Positions 35,188 to 43,478 of a stretch of DNA of 64,000 nucleotides are shown here, one piece after another (position 1 is the first letter of the stretch; every line of letters starts with the position of its first letter). This DNA is from Acidobacteriota bacterium (lineage in GTDB: Bacteria; Acidobacteriota; Vicinamibacteria; Vicinamibacterales; UBA2999), in NCBI GenBank assembly GCA_030697165.1, contig JAUYQQ010000016.1, positions 1 to 64,000 of the forward strand, in the 5' to 3' direction. Under the pieces are notes generated by a model, which worked only from the letters and a program-made list of their open reading frames with translations, was not told where the DNA came from and made no database searches. Both the position numbers and the translations under genes were made by a program.

Positions 35188-37059
35188 TCAATGCCATTCG
35201 TTCTTCTGCACCACCGGCATCTGCAGTGCCCGCTCGCGGTCGAGGTCGAGCGAGCCGACGTGCAGTGACAGCGGCGACTGCACCCACTTGTAGATCGACT
35301 GCGAGAACAGCTTGGTGAAACGGGTCGCGCACTTATCGAGCGCAGCCGGATCCATCTGCGGGAACAGTGCCTTTAGTGCGGTACCGACTTCGTCTGGAGA
35401 CATTTTCTCGCCGGCATACAGATGCAGGCAGGCGTCGAGTACGGGGAAGGGCATCAGTTCGTGTTCGGCGACCTGCGCGTCGGCCAGTTCCGGACCAGGG
35501 TCGGTGGCCAGCGTAGCAGTCACGCCCTTGAATCCGAAGCGCCGTTCCAGCCGTTCGAGCATGGCAATGACCACCGTCTTGGGGACGTTGGCGATGACCG
35601 ACAGCGCGCCTTCGAGATCGCCGCCGATGGTGGTGTAGCCGACGGCCTTCTCGCTCATGTCGCCGGTTTGCAGGAACAGCGCGCCGGACGAGTTGGCCCA
35701 GTTCCACATCCGCTGCCCGCGCACGCGCGCCTGGATGTTCTGGCGGGTCAGTTCAGTTACCGGCTTGCCGTCGAGCATCGCGGTGGCGGCGGCCACTTCG
35801 CGATCGGTAGCCTCGTCTATCGGGCTGGTCGTGAGCGACACGCCCAGTTCATCGGCCAGCTGTTGCGCGGCGTGCTTCGTCTCGGGCTGCGAATGGCGGC
35901 TCGGCATGTAGAACGCCGAGATGGCGGCGCCACCCGTGATCAACTGGGAGGCGCGCCACGCCACCATCAGCGTGAGCATGGAATCGCGTCCGCCCGACAG
36001 GGCGATGCCAAGCGAGGTGAACGCGCCCGTCTTCTCGTAATAACTCTTCACGCCGAGCGCAAGCGCTTCGAACAGGTCGTCGAGCGCGCGTTCGCGCGGG
36101 TCGGCGGCCGGCTTCGTGCTGGCCGGCAGAAAGAAGCTGCCGCCCTCGGGCACCGGGTAGGTCAGGGCAGAGCGGTTCGCGGTCGCGGCGGTCACGCGCA
36201 CGGCCGGCACGGTCTCCCGCTGCAGCCGGAACGCCTCGCAGTCGCTGCGCCAGGTGGTGTTCTCCATGCGCAGCCGCCTCGTGCGATCGAGATCAACGAC
36301 CGACGACCACCAGCCCTGTTCGAAGCGCGGTGCCTCGAATACCAATCGGCCGTTCTGGAAAATGAAGCCGCCGCCGTCGTAGATCAGCCCATCCTGGCCG
36401 CCAACCGCGTTGGCGTAGAGCAATACTGCCTGGTTGTCCGCGGCCCTGGTCGCCAGCATCTCGCGACGGGTCGAGTCGATGCCCATGCGATAGGGCGAAC
36501 TCGACACATTGACCACGATTTCCGCGCCCGAATAGCAGCGCCGGCGCATGGGGCCGTCGGGCGACCACGCGTCTTCGCAAACCTCGACGGCGACCTCGCC
36601 GAAATCGAATGAGAAGAGATAGTCGCCAAGCGGCACGCCGCCGGCATCGAGCGCCAGGCCAGCGCCGCCGCGCGAGAAGGTGCGGCCCTCGTAGAACACG
36701 TTGTACGTCGGGAGCTTCTCTTTCGGGACCAGGCCGACGATCACGCCGCGATGGACGAGGGCGGCGGAGTTGAACAGTTGACCGCCCACCGACACGGCCA
36801 GGCCCAGCACGTAGACCGTGCCGTAACCGGCGGTCTCGGCGGCAAAGCGACCCAGTTCGCGGCGCTGGCCTTCCAGGAAGCCTCGCCACTGCACCAGATC
36901 TTCAGGCGGATAGCCGCCGATGGCCTGCTCCGGAAACGCGCCAATAGTGACCTCCGCCTCGCCCATGGCGCGGGCCACCTCGATCAGCCGATCCACGTTC
37001 GAGACGACCGCCCCCACCGTGGGGCTGACGCTGGCAACCGCCAGTTTGGCCAGACGCAT
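35188..37059 (-). CDS. nadE: Glutamine-dependent NAD+ synthetase
   Basis: 623 residues with two domains. The N-terminal nitrilase-type glutaminase shows its Glu-Lys-Cys triad: FPEQAIGGYPPEDL, VPKEKLPTYNVFYEGRTF and VEVCEDAWSP. The C-terminal synthetase (from about 330) has the ATP loop ALSGGRDSMLTL. The enzyme amidates nicotinic acid adenine dinucleotide with ammonia channelled from glutamine. Length is typical for the two-domain form. Confidence 0.94.
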   Translation of the reverse strand: MRLAKLAVASVSPTVGAVVSNVDRLIEVARAMGEAEVTIGAFPEQAIGGYPPEDLVQWRGFLEGQRRELGRFAAETAGYGTVYVLGLAVSVGGQLFNSAALVHRGVIVGLVPKEKLPTYNVFYEGRTFSRGGAGLALDAGGVPLGDYLFSFDFGEVAVEVCEDAWSPDGPMRRRCYSGAEIVVNVSSSPYRMGIDSTRREMLATRAADNQAVLLYANAVGGQDGLIYDGGGFIFQNGRLVFEAPRFEQGWWSSVVDLDRTRRLRMENTTWRSDCEAFRLQRETVPAVRVTAATANRSALTYPVPEGGSFFLPASTKPAADPRERALDDLFEALALGVKSYYEKTGAFTSLGIALSGGRDSMLTLMVAWRASQLITGGAAISAFYMPSRHSQPETKHAAQQLADELGVSLTTSPIDEATDREVAAATAMLDGKPVTELTRQNIQARVRGQRMWNWANSSGALFLQTGDMSEKAVGYTTIGGDLEGALSVIANVPKTVVIAMLERLERRFGFKGVTATLATDPGPELADAQVAEHELMPFPVLDACLHLYAGEKMSPDEVGTALKALFPQMDPAALDKCATRFTKLFSQSIYKWVQSPLSLHVGSLDLDRERALQMPVVQKNEWH

Positions 37060-37122
37060 ATCTGATTCAGCTTAGCAGGGATGGGACCCTGGCCGCCGCA
37101 CCGCGCGTCATAGTGAGCAACC

Positions 37123-37530
37123 ATGGAACTCGTCAAGCAGTGGGGCCTCGGCCTGGTGGTCTTCATCCTGATGGACGCGGTGTGGCTCGGGCTGCTGGCC
37201 AACCAGTTCTACAAGCGCGAACTCGGGCCGCTGCTGCGCCAGCACCCGGATGGGAGCCTCGACCCGCGTTGGCTGCCGGCCCTGCTGCTCTATGCCTTGA
37301 TTGTGCTGGGCCTGGCCCTGTTCGCCCTGCCGCGGGCGCGCGCCGGGGCCATTGGCGAGGCGGCGTTGTGGTGCGCGGTGTTCGGGGTGATCGCCTATAG
37401 CGTGTACGACCTGACCAACTACGCCACCATGGAGGCGTTTCCGCTCAAGGTCGTGGTGGTCGACATGATCTGGGGCGGCGTCATTTGCGCCGCAGCCGGC
37501 GCCGCCATGCACGCCGTGGCGCGCTCCTAG
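37123..37530 (+). CDS. DUF2177-family membrane protein
   Basis: 135 residues with four hydrophobic helices. The pattern MDAVWLGLLANQFYKRELGPLL then YSVYDLTNYATMEAFPLKVVVVDMIWG is the signature of DUF2177. Function unknown. It lies between the divergent nadE and the convergent LOG gene. Confidence 0.85.
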   Translation: MELVKQWGLGLVVFILMDAVWLGLLANQFYKRELGPLLRQHPDGSLDPRWLPALLLYALIVLGLALFALPRARAGAIGEAALWCAVFGVIAYSVYDLTNYATMEAFPLKVVVVDMIWGGVICAAAGAAMHAVARS

Positions 37531-37548
37531 GCCACCGATTCACACCAC

Positions 37549-38298
37549 TCAGGCCCGCTCCGAGGGGCACGGCTTGGACAGCTGCTTCTCGCCGAGCCAC
37601 CGCGACGGCTTCGGCGCCTTCCGCCGCTTGAGTCCGAAGCCCTCAACGGCGTACTTCTCGAGGTGTGCCATCGCCTCGTCCACCGAGTCGGTCACCAGCA
37701 TCAGGTCGAGATCACTCGGTGACACCGTGCCGGCTTCCACCATTGTGTGCACCATCGCCAGAAACGGTGCCCAATAGTCACGCCCCATCAAGATGACCGG
37801 GAACTGCAGGATCTTGCGCGTCTGGATCAGCGTGAGCGCTTCGGATAGCTCGTCGAGCGTGCCCAGACCGCCGGGGACCACCACGAAGGCGTACGAGTAC
37901 TTGAGCAGCAGGACCTTGCGGACGAAGAAGTAATGGCACGTCACCCAGCAGTCCAGGTACGGATTGTGCCCTTGCTCCATGGGCAGCTTGATGTTGCAGC
38001 CGACTGACCGGCCGCCGGCCTCACGCGCCCCGCGGTTGGCCGCTTCCATCACGCCCGGGCCGCCGCCCGTCATGACCGTGAAGCCCATCCTGGCCAGGGC
38101 GCCACCGACCTCGCGGGCCAGGGCGTAATACCGGTGGTGTTCGTCGAACCGCGCTGACCCAAAGACGGTGACGCACGGCCCCACGAAATGCAGCACGCGA
38201 AACCCCTGGATGAAGTCTCGCCCCGCCCGCATCAGCAGGAGGAAATCTCTGACCCGTGAGTGGGGGCCTTCGAGCAGGACGCGATCGGGTTCAGCCAT
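37549..38298 (-). CDS. LOG-family nucleotide phosphoribohydrolase (TIGR00730)
   Basis: 249 residues, Rossmann-like. VTVFGSARF near the start, MTGGGPGVMEAANRGA, and the PGGLGTLDELSEALTLIQ motif are those of lysine decarboxylase-like LOG proteins, which release base from nucleoside 5'-monophosphates. The N- and C-terminal extensions are longer than in the minimal plant form. The TonB receptor gene diverges from its start. Confidence 0.87.
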   Translation of the reverse strand: MAEPDRVLLEGPHSRVRDFLLLMRAGRDFIQGFRVLHFVGPCVTVFGSARFDEHHRYYALAREVGGALARMGFTVMTGGGPGVMEAANRGAREAGGRSVGCNIKLPMEQGHNPYLDCWVTCHYFFVRKVLLLKYSYAFVVVPGGLGTLDELSEALTLIQTRKILQFPVILMGRDYWAPFLAMVHTMVEAGTVSPSDLDLMLVTDSVDEAMAHLEKYAVEGFGLKRRKAPKPSRWLGEKQLSKPCPSERA

Positions 38299-38324
38299 GA
38301 TGAATGGTGTAGAGTTTACTTTCT

Positions 38325-40583
38325 ATGACCCGACAGGCTCGTTTTGTCCTCGCCGGCTTGGTGTCGGCCTTGCTCGTTTCGCCCACACCCGTTCGCTCCC
38401 AGACTATCGCACCCGCGGCGGCGCAGTCGGCATCGACGACTCGTGGCAGCGTGACGGACCTGTCTGGCGGGGTCATCCCCGCCGCCGAGGTGGTTGCGCG
38501 CACCGAGGACGGGCGTTCGGTCACCGTGCACAGCGACCGCGACGGCAACTTCGACGCCGGGACGCTGGCGGTCGCTATTCGCGTCACCTCCGAAGGCTTC
38601 GAACCGGCCGATGTCGCCGTTACGGGCTCGGGGCCGGTCTTCGTCGTGCTCCGCCCGGTGAACTTTGCCGACACCGTGGTCGTGACCGCCACGCGCGGCG
38701 CCGAGCGGCTGCCGAGCGCCGCCAGCGCCACCGTGATCACCAGCGCCGAGTTGACCAACATGGCCGCCGGCTCGCTGGACGACGCGCTGCGCTTCACGCC
38801 CGGGTTCACGCTCTTTCGCCGCAGTTCGTCGCGCGTGGCCAATCCCACCACCCAGGGCGTCACGCTGCGCGGCGTCTCGGGGTCGGGCGCGAGCCGCACG
38901 CTGGTGCTCGCCGACGGCGTGCCGCTGAACGACCCGTTCGGCAGCTGGGTCTATTGGAACCGCGTGCCACAGGCGGCGGTGGACCGGGTCGAGGTCGTGC
39001 GCGGCGCTACCGGCGACCTGTACGGCGCCGGCGCGCTGGGCGGGGTGGTGCAGGTGCTGACCGTGCAGCCCAGCCGGCCGCGGGCGCGTGCCACCTTCGA
39101 CGGCGGCTCCCACGACACCTTCCGCGGGTCGCTGTTTGGCGCCACCGAACGCAACGGCTGGTCGGCCACCGGCGCCTACGAAGGCGTGCGCACCGACGGC
39201 GCCTTCATTGTCGCCCCCGAAGCGCGCGGCTCGATCGACCGGAAGGCCGACAGCGACTACCAGACCGGCTTTGCGACGGCCGGCTACCGCCAGAACAACT
39301 GGCACCTGACGCTGCGCGGTGCCGGCTATACGGAAGAGCGTGGCAACGGCACGCCGGTCCAGGTGAACTCCACCGATTGGCAGCAGTTCTCGCTCGAGGG
39401 CGGCGGGTTGATGGGCGGCGGCGTGCTGCAGGCGCAGGCGGCGGCCAGCAGCCAGGATTACTACCAGACGTTCTCGTTCGTCGCCGCGAGCCGCGCCACC
39501 GAGCGCATGACCTTCGAGCAGTTCATCGATACCAGGCACGCCATGGCCAACGGCCAGTGGACGCGTCCGCTCGGCCGCGCCACGCTGATTGTCGGCGGCG
39601 ACTATCACCGCACTGAGTCGGCCCAGGACGAGTTGCGGTACACGCTCGTCGGCGGCATCAACACGCCGAACGGGCCGTTCGTCTCGGGCGGCACCGAGAC
39701 GCTCGGCGCCGCCTATGCGCGCGCCAGCATCACCGCCAGCGATGCCTTGACCTTCGAAGTGGGCGGCCGCGTCGACTGGTGGAATTCCGAGCCGCTCAAC
39801 CCGGCCGACCCCACCAAGCAGGTGACCTTCTTCAGCCCGCGCGGTGCGCTGGCGTGGCGCCAGGGCCGCTTCCAGGTGCAGGCCTCGGCCTACCACGCCA
39901 ACCGCACCCCCACCCTGAACGAACTGCACCGGCGCTTTGCGGCCGGCACGGCCATCACCAACGCCAATCCGCAGCTCGATCCGGAAACGCTGACCGGCGT
40001 CGAAGGCGGCGTATTGACGCAGTGGTCGCGCACCTCGTTCCGGGCCACTGCGTTCTTCAACAACCTTGATGGCGCGATTGCCAACGTCACGCTGACGCAG
40101 ACCCCAACGTCGACCATTCGCCAGCGCCAGAACTCCGACAGCATTCGCGCCACCGGCGTCGAAATGGAATTCGATACCCGCTTTTCGACGGCGTTCAGCT
40201 TCAACGCCCAGCTCGTGCTGACGTCGAGCCACTTCCGCGGTTCGGTGGCCACGCCCGCGCTCGAAGGCAACCGGGTGCCGCAGGTGCCGGCGGTGCAGGG
40301 CGGCTTCGGGCTGACCTGGGCCGAGCCGCGGTGGTTCACGGCCGCCACCCAGTTGCGGTTCAGCGGCGAGCAGTATGACAACGACCTCAACACCGAGGAG
40401 TTCATCCTGAACCCGTACGCGGTGTGGGATGCCACGGTGAACCGCGCGATTACGCGCGGCCTCAACGCGTTTGTGGCGGTCGAGAACATTCTCGACACCG
40501 AGTTCGACACGGCCCGCACGCCGCTGCGCCAGATCGGCTGGCCGCGGACCGTGCGCATCGGCGCCCGTGTCAGCTGGCAGTAG
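38325..40583 (+). CDS. TonB-dependent outer-membrane receptor
   Basis: 752 residues. After a signal peptide (to about VRSQT), a carboxypeptidase-regulatory-like domain (about 40-110) precedes the plug: DTVVVTATRGAERLPSAASATVI, then LADGVPLNDPFGSW and VEVVRGATGDLYGAGALGGVV. The rest is a 22-strand-type barrel ending in RIGARVSWQ with a terminal aromatic. It imports an unknown ligand using TonB energy. The stop codon TAG is the first part of a family B repeat arm. Confidence 0.92.
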   Translation: MTRQARFVLAGLVSALLVSPTPVRSQTIAPAAAQSASTTRGSVTDLSGGVIPAAEVVARTEDGRSVTVHSDRDGNFDAGTLAVAIRVTSEGFEPADVAVTGSGPVFVVLRPVNFADTVVVTATRGAERLPSAASATVITSAELTNMAAGSLDDALRFTPGFTLFRRSSSRVANPTTQGVTLRGVSGSGASRTLVLADGVPLNDPFGSWVYWNRVPQAAVDRVEVVRGATGDLYGAGALGGVVQVLTVQPSRPRARATFDGGSHDTFRGSLFGATERNGWSATGAYEGVRTDGAFIVAPEARGSIDRKADSDYQTGFATAGYRQNNWHLTLRGAGYTEERGNGTPVQVNSTDWQQFSLEGGGLMGGGVLQAQAAASSQDYYQTFSFVAASRATERMTFEQFIDTRHAMANGQWTRPLGRATLIVGGDYHRTESAQDELRYTLVGGINTPNGPFVSGGTETLGAAYARASITASDALTFEVGGRVDWWNSEPLNPADPTKQVTFFSPRGALAWRQGRFQVQASAYHANRTPTLNELHRRFAAGTAITNANPQLDPETLTGVEGGVLTQWSRTSFRATAFFNNLDGAIANVTLTQTPTSTIRQRQNSDSIRATGVEMEFDTRFSTAFSFNAQLVLTSSHFRGSVATPALEGNRVPQVPAVQGGFGLTWAEPRWFTAATQLRFSGEQYDNDLNTEEFILNPYAVWDATVNRAITRGLNAFVAVENILDTEFDTARTPLRQIGWPRTVRIGARVSWQ

Positions 40584-40712
40584 CCACAGAAGACAGCCAC
40601 AGATAAGACAGCCACAGATTAGGCACAGATTAAACACAGACTCTTTAGGACCCCAGGCCCCCAGGCCCCCAGGCCCCCAGGACCCTAGGACCCTAAGACC
40701 CCAGGAGGCGCT
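40582..40712. repeat. Mixed repeat block: CACAGATT and CCCCCAGG units (families B and G)
   Basis: AGCCACAGA units (40582-40640) overlap the receptor's stop codon. They are followed by CCCCCAGG/CCCTAGGA units (about 40646-40708). The last unit supplies the AGGAGG Shine-Dalgarno for the RidA gene at 40714. No inverted right arm of family B is present here. Confidence 0.8.
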
Positions 40713-40713
40713 G

Positions 40714-41178
40714 ATGCGTGTCGCATTCATACTGGCCGTTCTGTTCACGGCGCAAACGGCGGCGGCTCAGAAGATCGAGCGGATCAATCCGCCTGGGCTC
40801 AGTACGCCCACCACTTATTCGCACATCGTCAAGGTGGGCGACATCCTCTATATCGCGGGCCAGCTTGGCGCCGACGCGCAAGGCAAGTTGGCGGGGCCGG
40901 GGATGGTCGAGCAGCTCGAGCAGGTCCTCAAGAACCTTCAGACGGCGCTGACGTCGCAGGGCGCCGACTTCTCGCACGTCGTCAAGATCAACATCTACGC
41001 CACCGACGTGGATGCGTTCCGGGCACCGGAAGCGGCCGCGGTGCGCGCCAAGTACTTCGGCACGAATCGTCCGGCCAGCACGCTGGTGGGCGTGACCAGG
41101 CTCGCGAGCCCTGAGTACAAGGTCGAGATCGAAGCCACCGCGCACCTGCCCGGCGGCATTCGCCTGCTGAAGCAGTAG
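40714..41178 (+). CDS. Exported RidA-family protein
   Basis: 154 residues: signal peptide (to about AQTAAAQ) plus a RidA/YjgF domain with YSHIVKVGDILYIAGQLG and the Arg/Glu-containing PASTLVGVTRLASPEYKVEIEATA end. Cytosolic RidA proteins hydrolyse reactive enamines; a periplasmic copy suggests another substrate. The ATG at 40714 follows a strong AGGAGG by 5 nt. Its TAG stop is the start of a family B arm. Confidence 0.85.
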   Translation: MRVAFILAVLFTAQTAAAQKIERINPPGLSTPTTYSHIVKVGDILYIAGQLGADAQGKLAGPGMVEQLEQVLKNLQTALTSQGADFSHVVKINIYATDVDAFRAPEAAAVRAKYFGTNRPASTLVGVTRLASPEYKVEIEATAHLPGGIRLLKQ

Positions 41179-41402
41179 CCGCAGATTACGCAGATTAGAC
41201 GCGCGCAGCCCGCGCGGCAGGCCTTCGCCCTGCGACGGGACCGAATCAGGCTCGGCACAAGAACGTCCCAGATCCTCCCGGACGCTCTTGTGTCGGGCCT
41301 GATTCGCTCCCGGTGGCCGGCCAAAGGCCGGCCTGTCGCGCGGGCTTGCAGCGCTTGCGGCGAACGCCTGTCTTCTCTGTGCCCTCTGAGTGCTCTGTGG
41401 CC
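41177..41402. repeat. Composite hairpin element (families B and A)
   Basis: A left GCAGATTACGCAGATTAG arm (41179-41198) is followed by a long imperfect palindrome (41203-41355). Its exact core pairs CGAATCAGGC with GCCTGATTCG, and its outer arms are AGCCCGCGCGGCAGGCC and GGCCTGTCGCGCGGGCT (one mismatch). A family A-type right arm (CTCTGTGCCCTCTGAG, 41374-41402) ends it. No gene is seen. Confidence 0.75.
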
Positions 41403-41434
41403 AAGTTGTGTGACGCCTCACGTACAATCGAGGG

Positions 41435-41824
41435 GTGTCTGCCATCATCCTGTTCGACGGCGAGTGCGCGTTTTGCGAGGGCTCGGTCAAGTTCATCGCC
41501 CAGCGTGACGGCGGCTACTTCCGCTTCGGCGCATCGCAATCGCCCGAGGCCGTGGCGCTGCTGGCGTCGCACGGCACCAGCCGGGCGGCCACCCGCAGCA
41601 TTGTCCTGATCGAAGACGGTCAGGTGTACTTGCGATCGACCGCGTCGCTGCGGATCGCGCAACGCCTGTCGGCGCCCTGGCGATGGGCGGCGGTGTTGCT
41701 GTGGATTCCCCGGCCGATTCGCGATGCGGCCTACGCGGTGGTGGCGGCGATCCGGATCCGCCTGGCCGGGCGCGCCAACGCCTGTGAGATCCCCCCGCCC
41801 GAAATTCGCGCCCGCCTGATCTAG
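41435..41824 (+). CDS. DCC1-like thiol-disulfide oxidoreductase (DUF393)
   Basis: 129 residues. The DxxCxxC motif (FDGECAFC) opens the protein, as in DUF393/YuxK proteins with a thioredoxin-like fold. The later IVLIEDGQVYLRSTASLRI segment is also typical. The GTG at 41435 is the only start near the motif. Precise substrate unknown. Confidence 0.87.
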   Translation: MSAIILFDGECAFCEGSVKFIAQRDGGYFRFGASQSPEAVALLASHGTSRAATRSIVLIEDGQVYLRSTASLRIAQRLSAPWRWAAVLLWIPRPIRDAAYAVVAAIRIRLAGRANACEIPPPEIRARLI

Positions 41825-41838
41825 TCGATGGAGGTACG

Positions 41839-42864
41839 ATGGCCAGCAAAATGCTGAAGCCCTCGGCGCTGCTGATCCTCCTCCTGGCGGCCACCGCCGC
41901 GTGCACGTCGGCTGATTCACCGACCGCGCCCACGCCCGTGACGGCGCTGCCGCCGATCGTGGTGCCGCTCCCCACCACCGTTCCCGGCGTGCTGGGCCTG
42001 GTCATGCCCATCGATCCGTCCGACGTGGCGAGGGCCGCCTTCGGGCTCGTGCCGTTTGGCTACCACGGCGCCGATCACGCCGCCGACGGACATCCCGGTT
42101 GGGACGTGGAGTACCGAATTGGCGGACTGGTCCGCGCCGCCGCGGCCGGCACCGTCGAGAGCGTGGCTCCCGATCCGTCGGCGCCGGGCCGCAGCATCGT
42201 GCAGCTCGAACACGTGGTGGGCACACACGCCTATCGAACCACCTATACCAATCTCGCCAACGTCAGTCCCGAGATGGTGGCCGCTGCATCCGTCGGCGCC
42301 GGACAGTCGTTGGGCACCGCCGGTACTCTGTCGCAGACGGTTGGGACCACGGCCATCACCTATGCGATGACGCACTTTCAGTTGGATGACTTCGCGTACT
42401 ACCCGGGGGCGATTCCCGATCCGAACGCCGTCACGCCCGAGCCGTTCCTGGCGGCCGACGCGAAGGCGTTCTTTGATCGGATTTGGAGCACGGCGGTGAC
42501 GAGCGCCGAACTGCTGGAGCCGTTCGCGTCCAATCCGCGCGACCTGCGCTTTCCGGCCACGCGCGCCTGGATGCGGGTGAGCGGTGACGGTCCTGCCGGG
42601 ATCCGGTTCGTGCGCACAGACGCGCGCAACCCGACCTACGAGTACGCGCTGCTGACCGAGTCGGGCATTGCCATCGAGACGGGCACAGTCGTGCTCGGCC
42701 TGACGGCCCGGCCGTTTCCGTCGATCGACCTGGTGTCGCCACTCGGCCGACGGCTGGGCAGCTACGATATCGTCTCGGACGAGATGCGGCTGTCGCTTGC
42801 CAACGCCGGCGGCAACCGGCCGACCGACCTCGGCGCGGCCAGTACCTACCGCACGCCGCGCTGA
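41839..42864 (+). CDS. Lipoprotein with degenerate M23 peptidase-like domain
   Basis: 341 residues. The lipobox AATAAC gives a lipoprotein. Residues about 70-185 resemble a LytM/M23 domain: GHPGWDVEYRIGGLVRAAAAGTVE and HVVGTHAYRTTYTNL with a late MTHFQL. The first His and Asp of the metal site are kept (H, then D four residues on), but the usual HxH is THF, so activity is doubtful. The C-terminal half is not recognised. GGAGG lies 4 nt before the ATG. Confidence 0.68.
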   Translation: MASKMLKPSALLILLLAATAACTSADSPTAPTPVTALPPIVVPLPTTVPGVLGLVMPIDPSDVARAAFGLVPFGYHGADHAADGHPGWDVEYRIGGLVRAAAAGTVESVAPDPSAPGRSIVQLEHVVGTHAYRTTYTNLANVSPEMVAAASVGAGQSLGTAGTLSQTVGTTAITYAMTHFQLDDFAYYPGAIPDPNAVTPEPFLAADAKAFFDRIWSTAVTSAELLEPFASNPRDLRFPATRAWMRVSGDGPAGIRFVRTDARNPTYEYALLTESGIAIETGTVVLGLTARPFPSIDLVSPLGRRLGSYDIVSDEMRLSLANAGGNRPTDLGAASTYRTPR

Positions 42865-42990
42865 GCAGGGGAGTTAGCCGCAGAGGACACCGAGGGCACC
42901 GAGCAATACTTTGGGTGCCCGTGCTTTAAGCTACTGCCTGGACGGCTAGAGCCAGAAGCGTGAAACCGAAACGGCCGCAGCCACGCCTCG

Positions 42991-43392
42991 ATGATGGCGG
43001 CGACTCCGCCTGGGCGCGAAGGGTCCACCGTCAACATCACGCCGTTGGGAGGCATCGGCTGCGCCATTGAAGTGCATCGGCACATGGGCGCAGGATTGCT
43101 CGAGAAGCCCTACACGCTGGCGATGTGCATCGAGTTGGCCTCCCAGGGCATCGGCTTCGAGCGCGAACGGTTGGTGCCCCTGACTTACAAGGGCATTCGT
43201 GTCGGCGAGTACCGGCCGGACCTCATTGTTGAAGGACGGGTGGTCGTCGAGGTGAAGAGCGTCCTCCACCTCGAGCCTGTCTTCACCGCGCAGATGCTGA
43301 CCTACCTGCGGATCACGAACCTTCGCACAGGCCTGATACTCAACTTCAACCGCCCGGTTCTGCGCGAGGGGATCAAGCGGTTCGTGCTGTAG
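42991..43392 (+). CDS. GxxExxY protein (PD-(D/E)xK-like fold)
   Basis: 133 residues. IGCAIEVHRHMGAGLLEKPY carries the GxxExxY motif, followed by YKGIRVGEYRPDLIVEGRVVVEVKS with the Asp and ExK of a PD-(D/E)xK nuclease-like core, and GLILNFNRPVLREGIKRFVL, the family's C-terminal signature. Biochemical role unknown. From memory, the family occurs as many paralogues per genome in several phyla. It is the only gene inside the inverted-repeat unit. Confidence 0.88.
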   Translation: MMAATPPGREGSTVNITPLGGIGCAIEVHRHMGAGLLEKPYTLAMCIELASQGIGFERERLVPLTYKGIRVGEYRPDLIVEGRVVVEVKSVLHLEPVFTAQMLTYLRITNLRTGLILNFNRPVLREGIKRFVL

Positions 43393-43409
43393 CCGCCCGC
43401 CCCCAAAAG

Positions 43410-43433
43410 AAGTGCCCCGTGACAGCGGCACTT
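43410..43433 (+). terminator. Hairpin after the GxxExxY gene
   Basis: AAGTGCC (43410-43416) pairs with GGCACTT (43427-43433), followed by GTATTT. A short rho-independent-like terminator 18 bp after the stop. Confidence 0.6.
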
Positions 43434-43478
43434 GTATTTGAATGAATTGCCTCTGTGTCCTCTGTGTCCTCTGTGGCC

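Larger units (their letters stand above)
42876..43478. mobile_element. Inverted-repeat unit carrying a GxxExxY gene
   Basis: A left arm (42876-42903) and a right arm (43450-43478) are imperfect inverted copies of family A (about 23 of 27 positions pair) and enclose one gene and its terminator. Sequence next to the left arm (CACCGAG-CAATACTTT) matches that in the gene-less copy at 13543-13657. The right arm abuts the amidase stop codon. No target-site duplication could be confirmed. Confidence 0.5.

Noticed and set aside
35422-36612. 396-codon plus-strand open frame opposite nadE
   Set aside because: Antisense shadow of a gene with all catalytic motifs intact.
38316-40748. 810-codon minus-strand open frame opposite the TonB receptor
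   Set aside because: Composition is Arg/Gly/His-rich with no family; the plus strand encodes a complete receptor.
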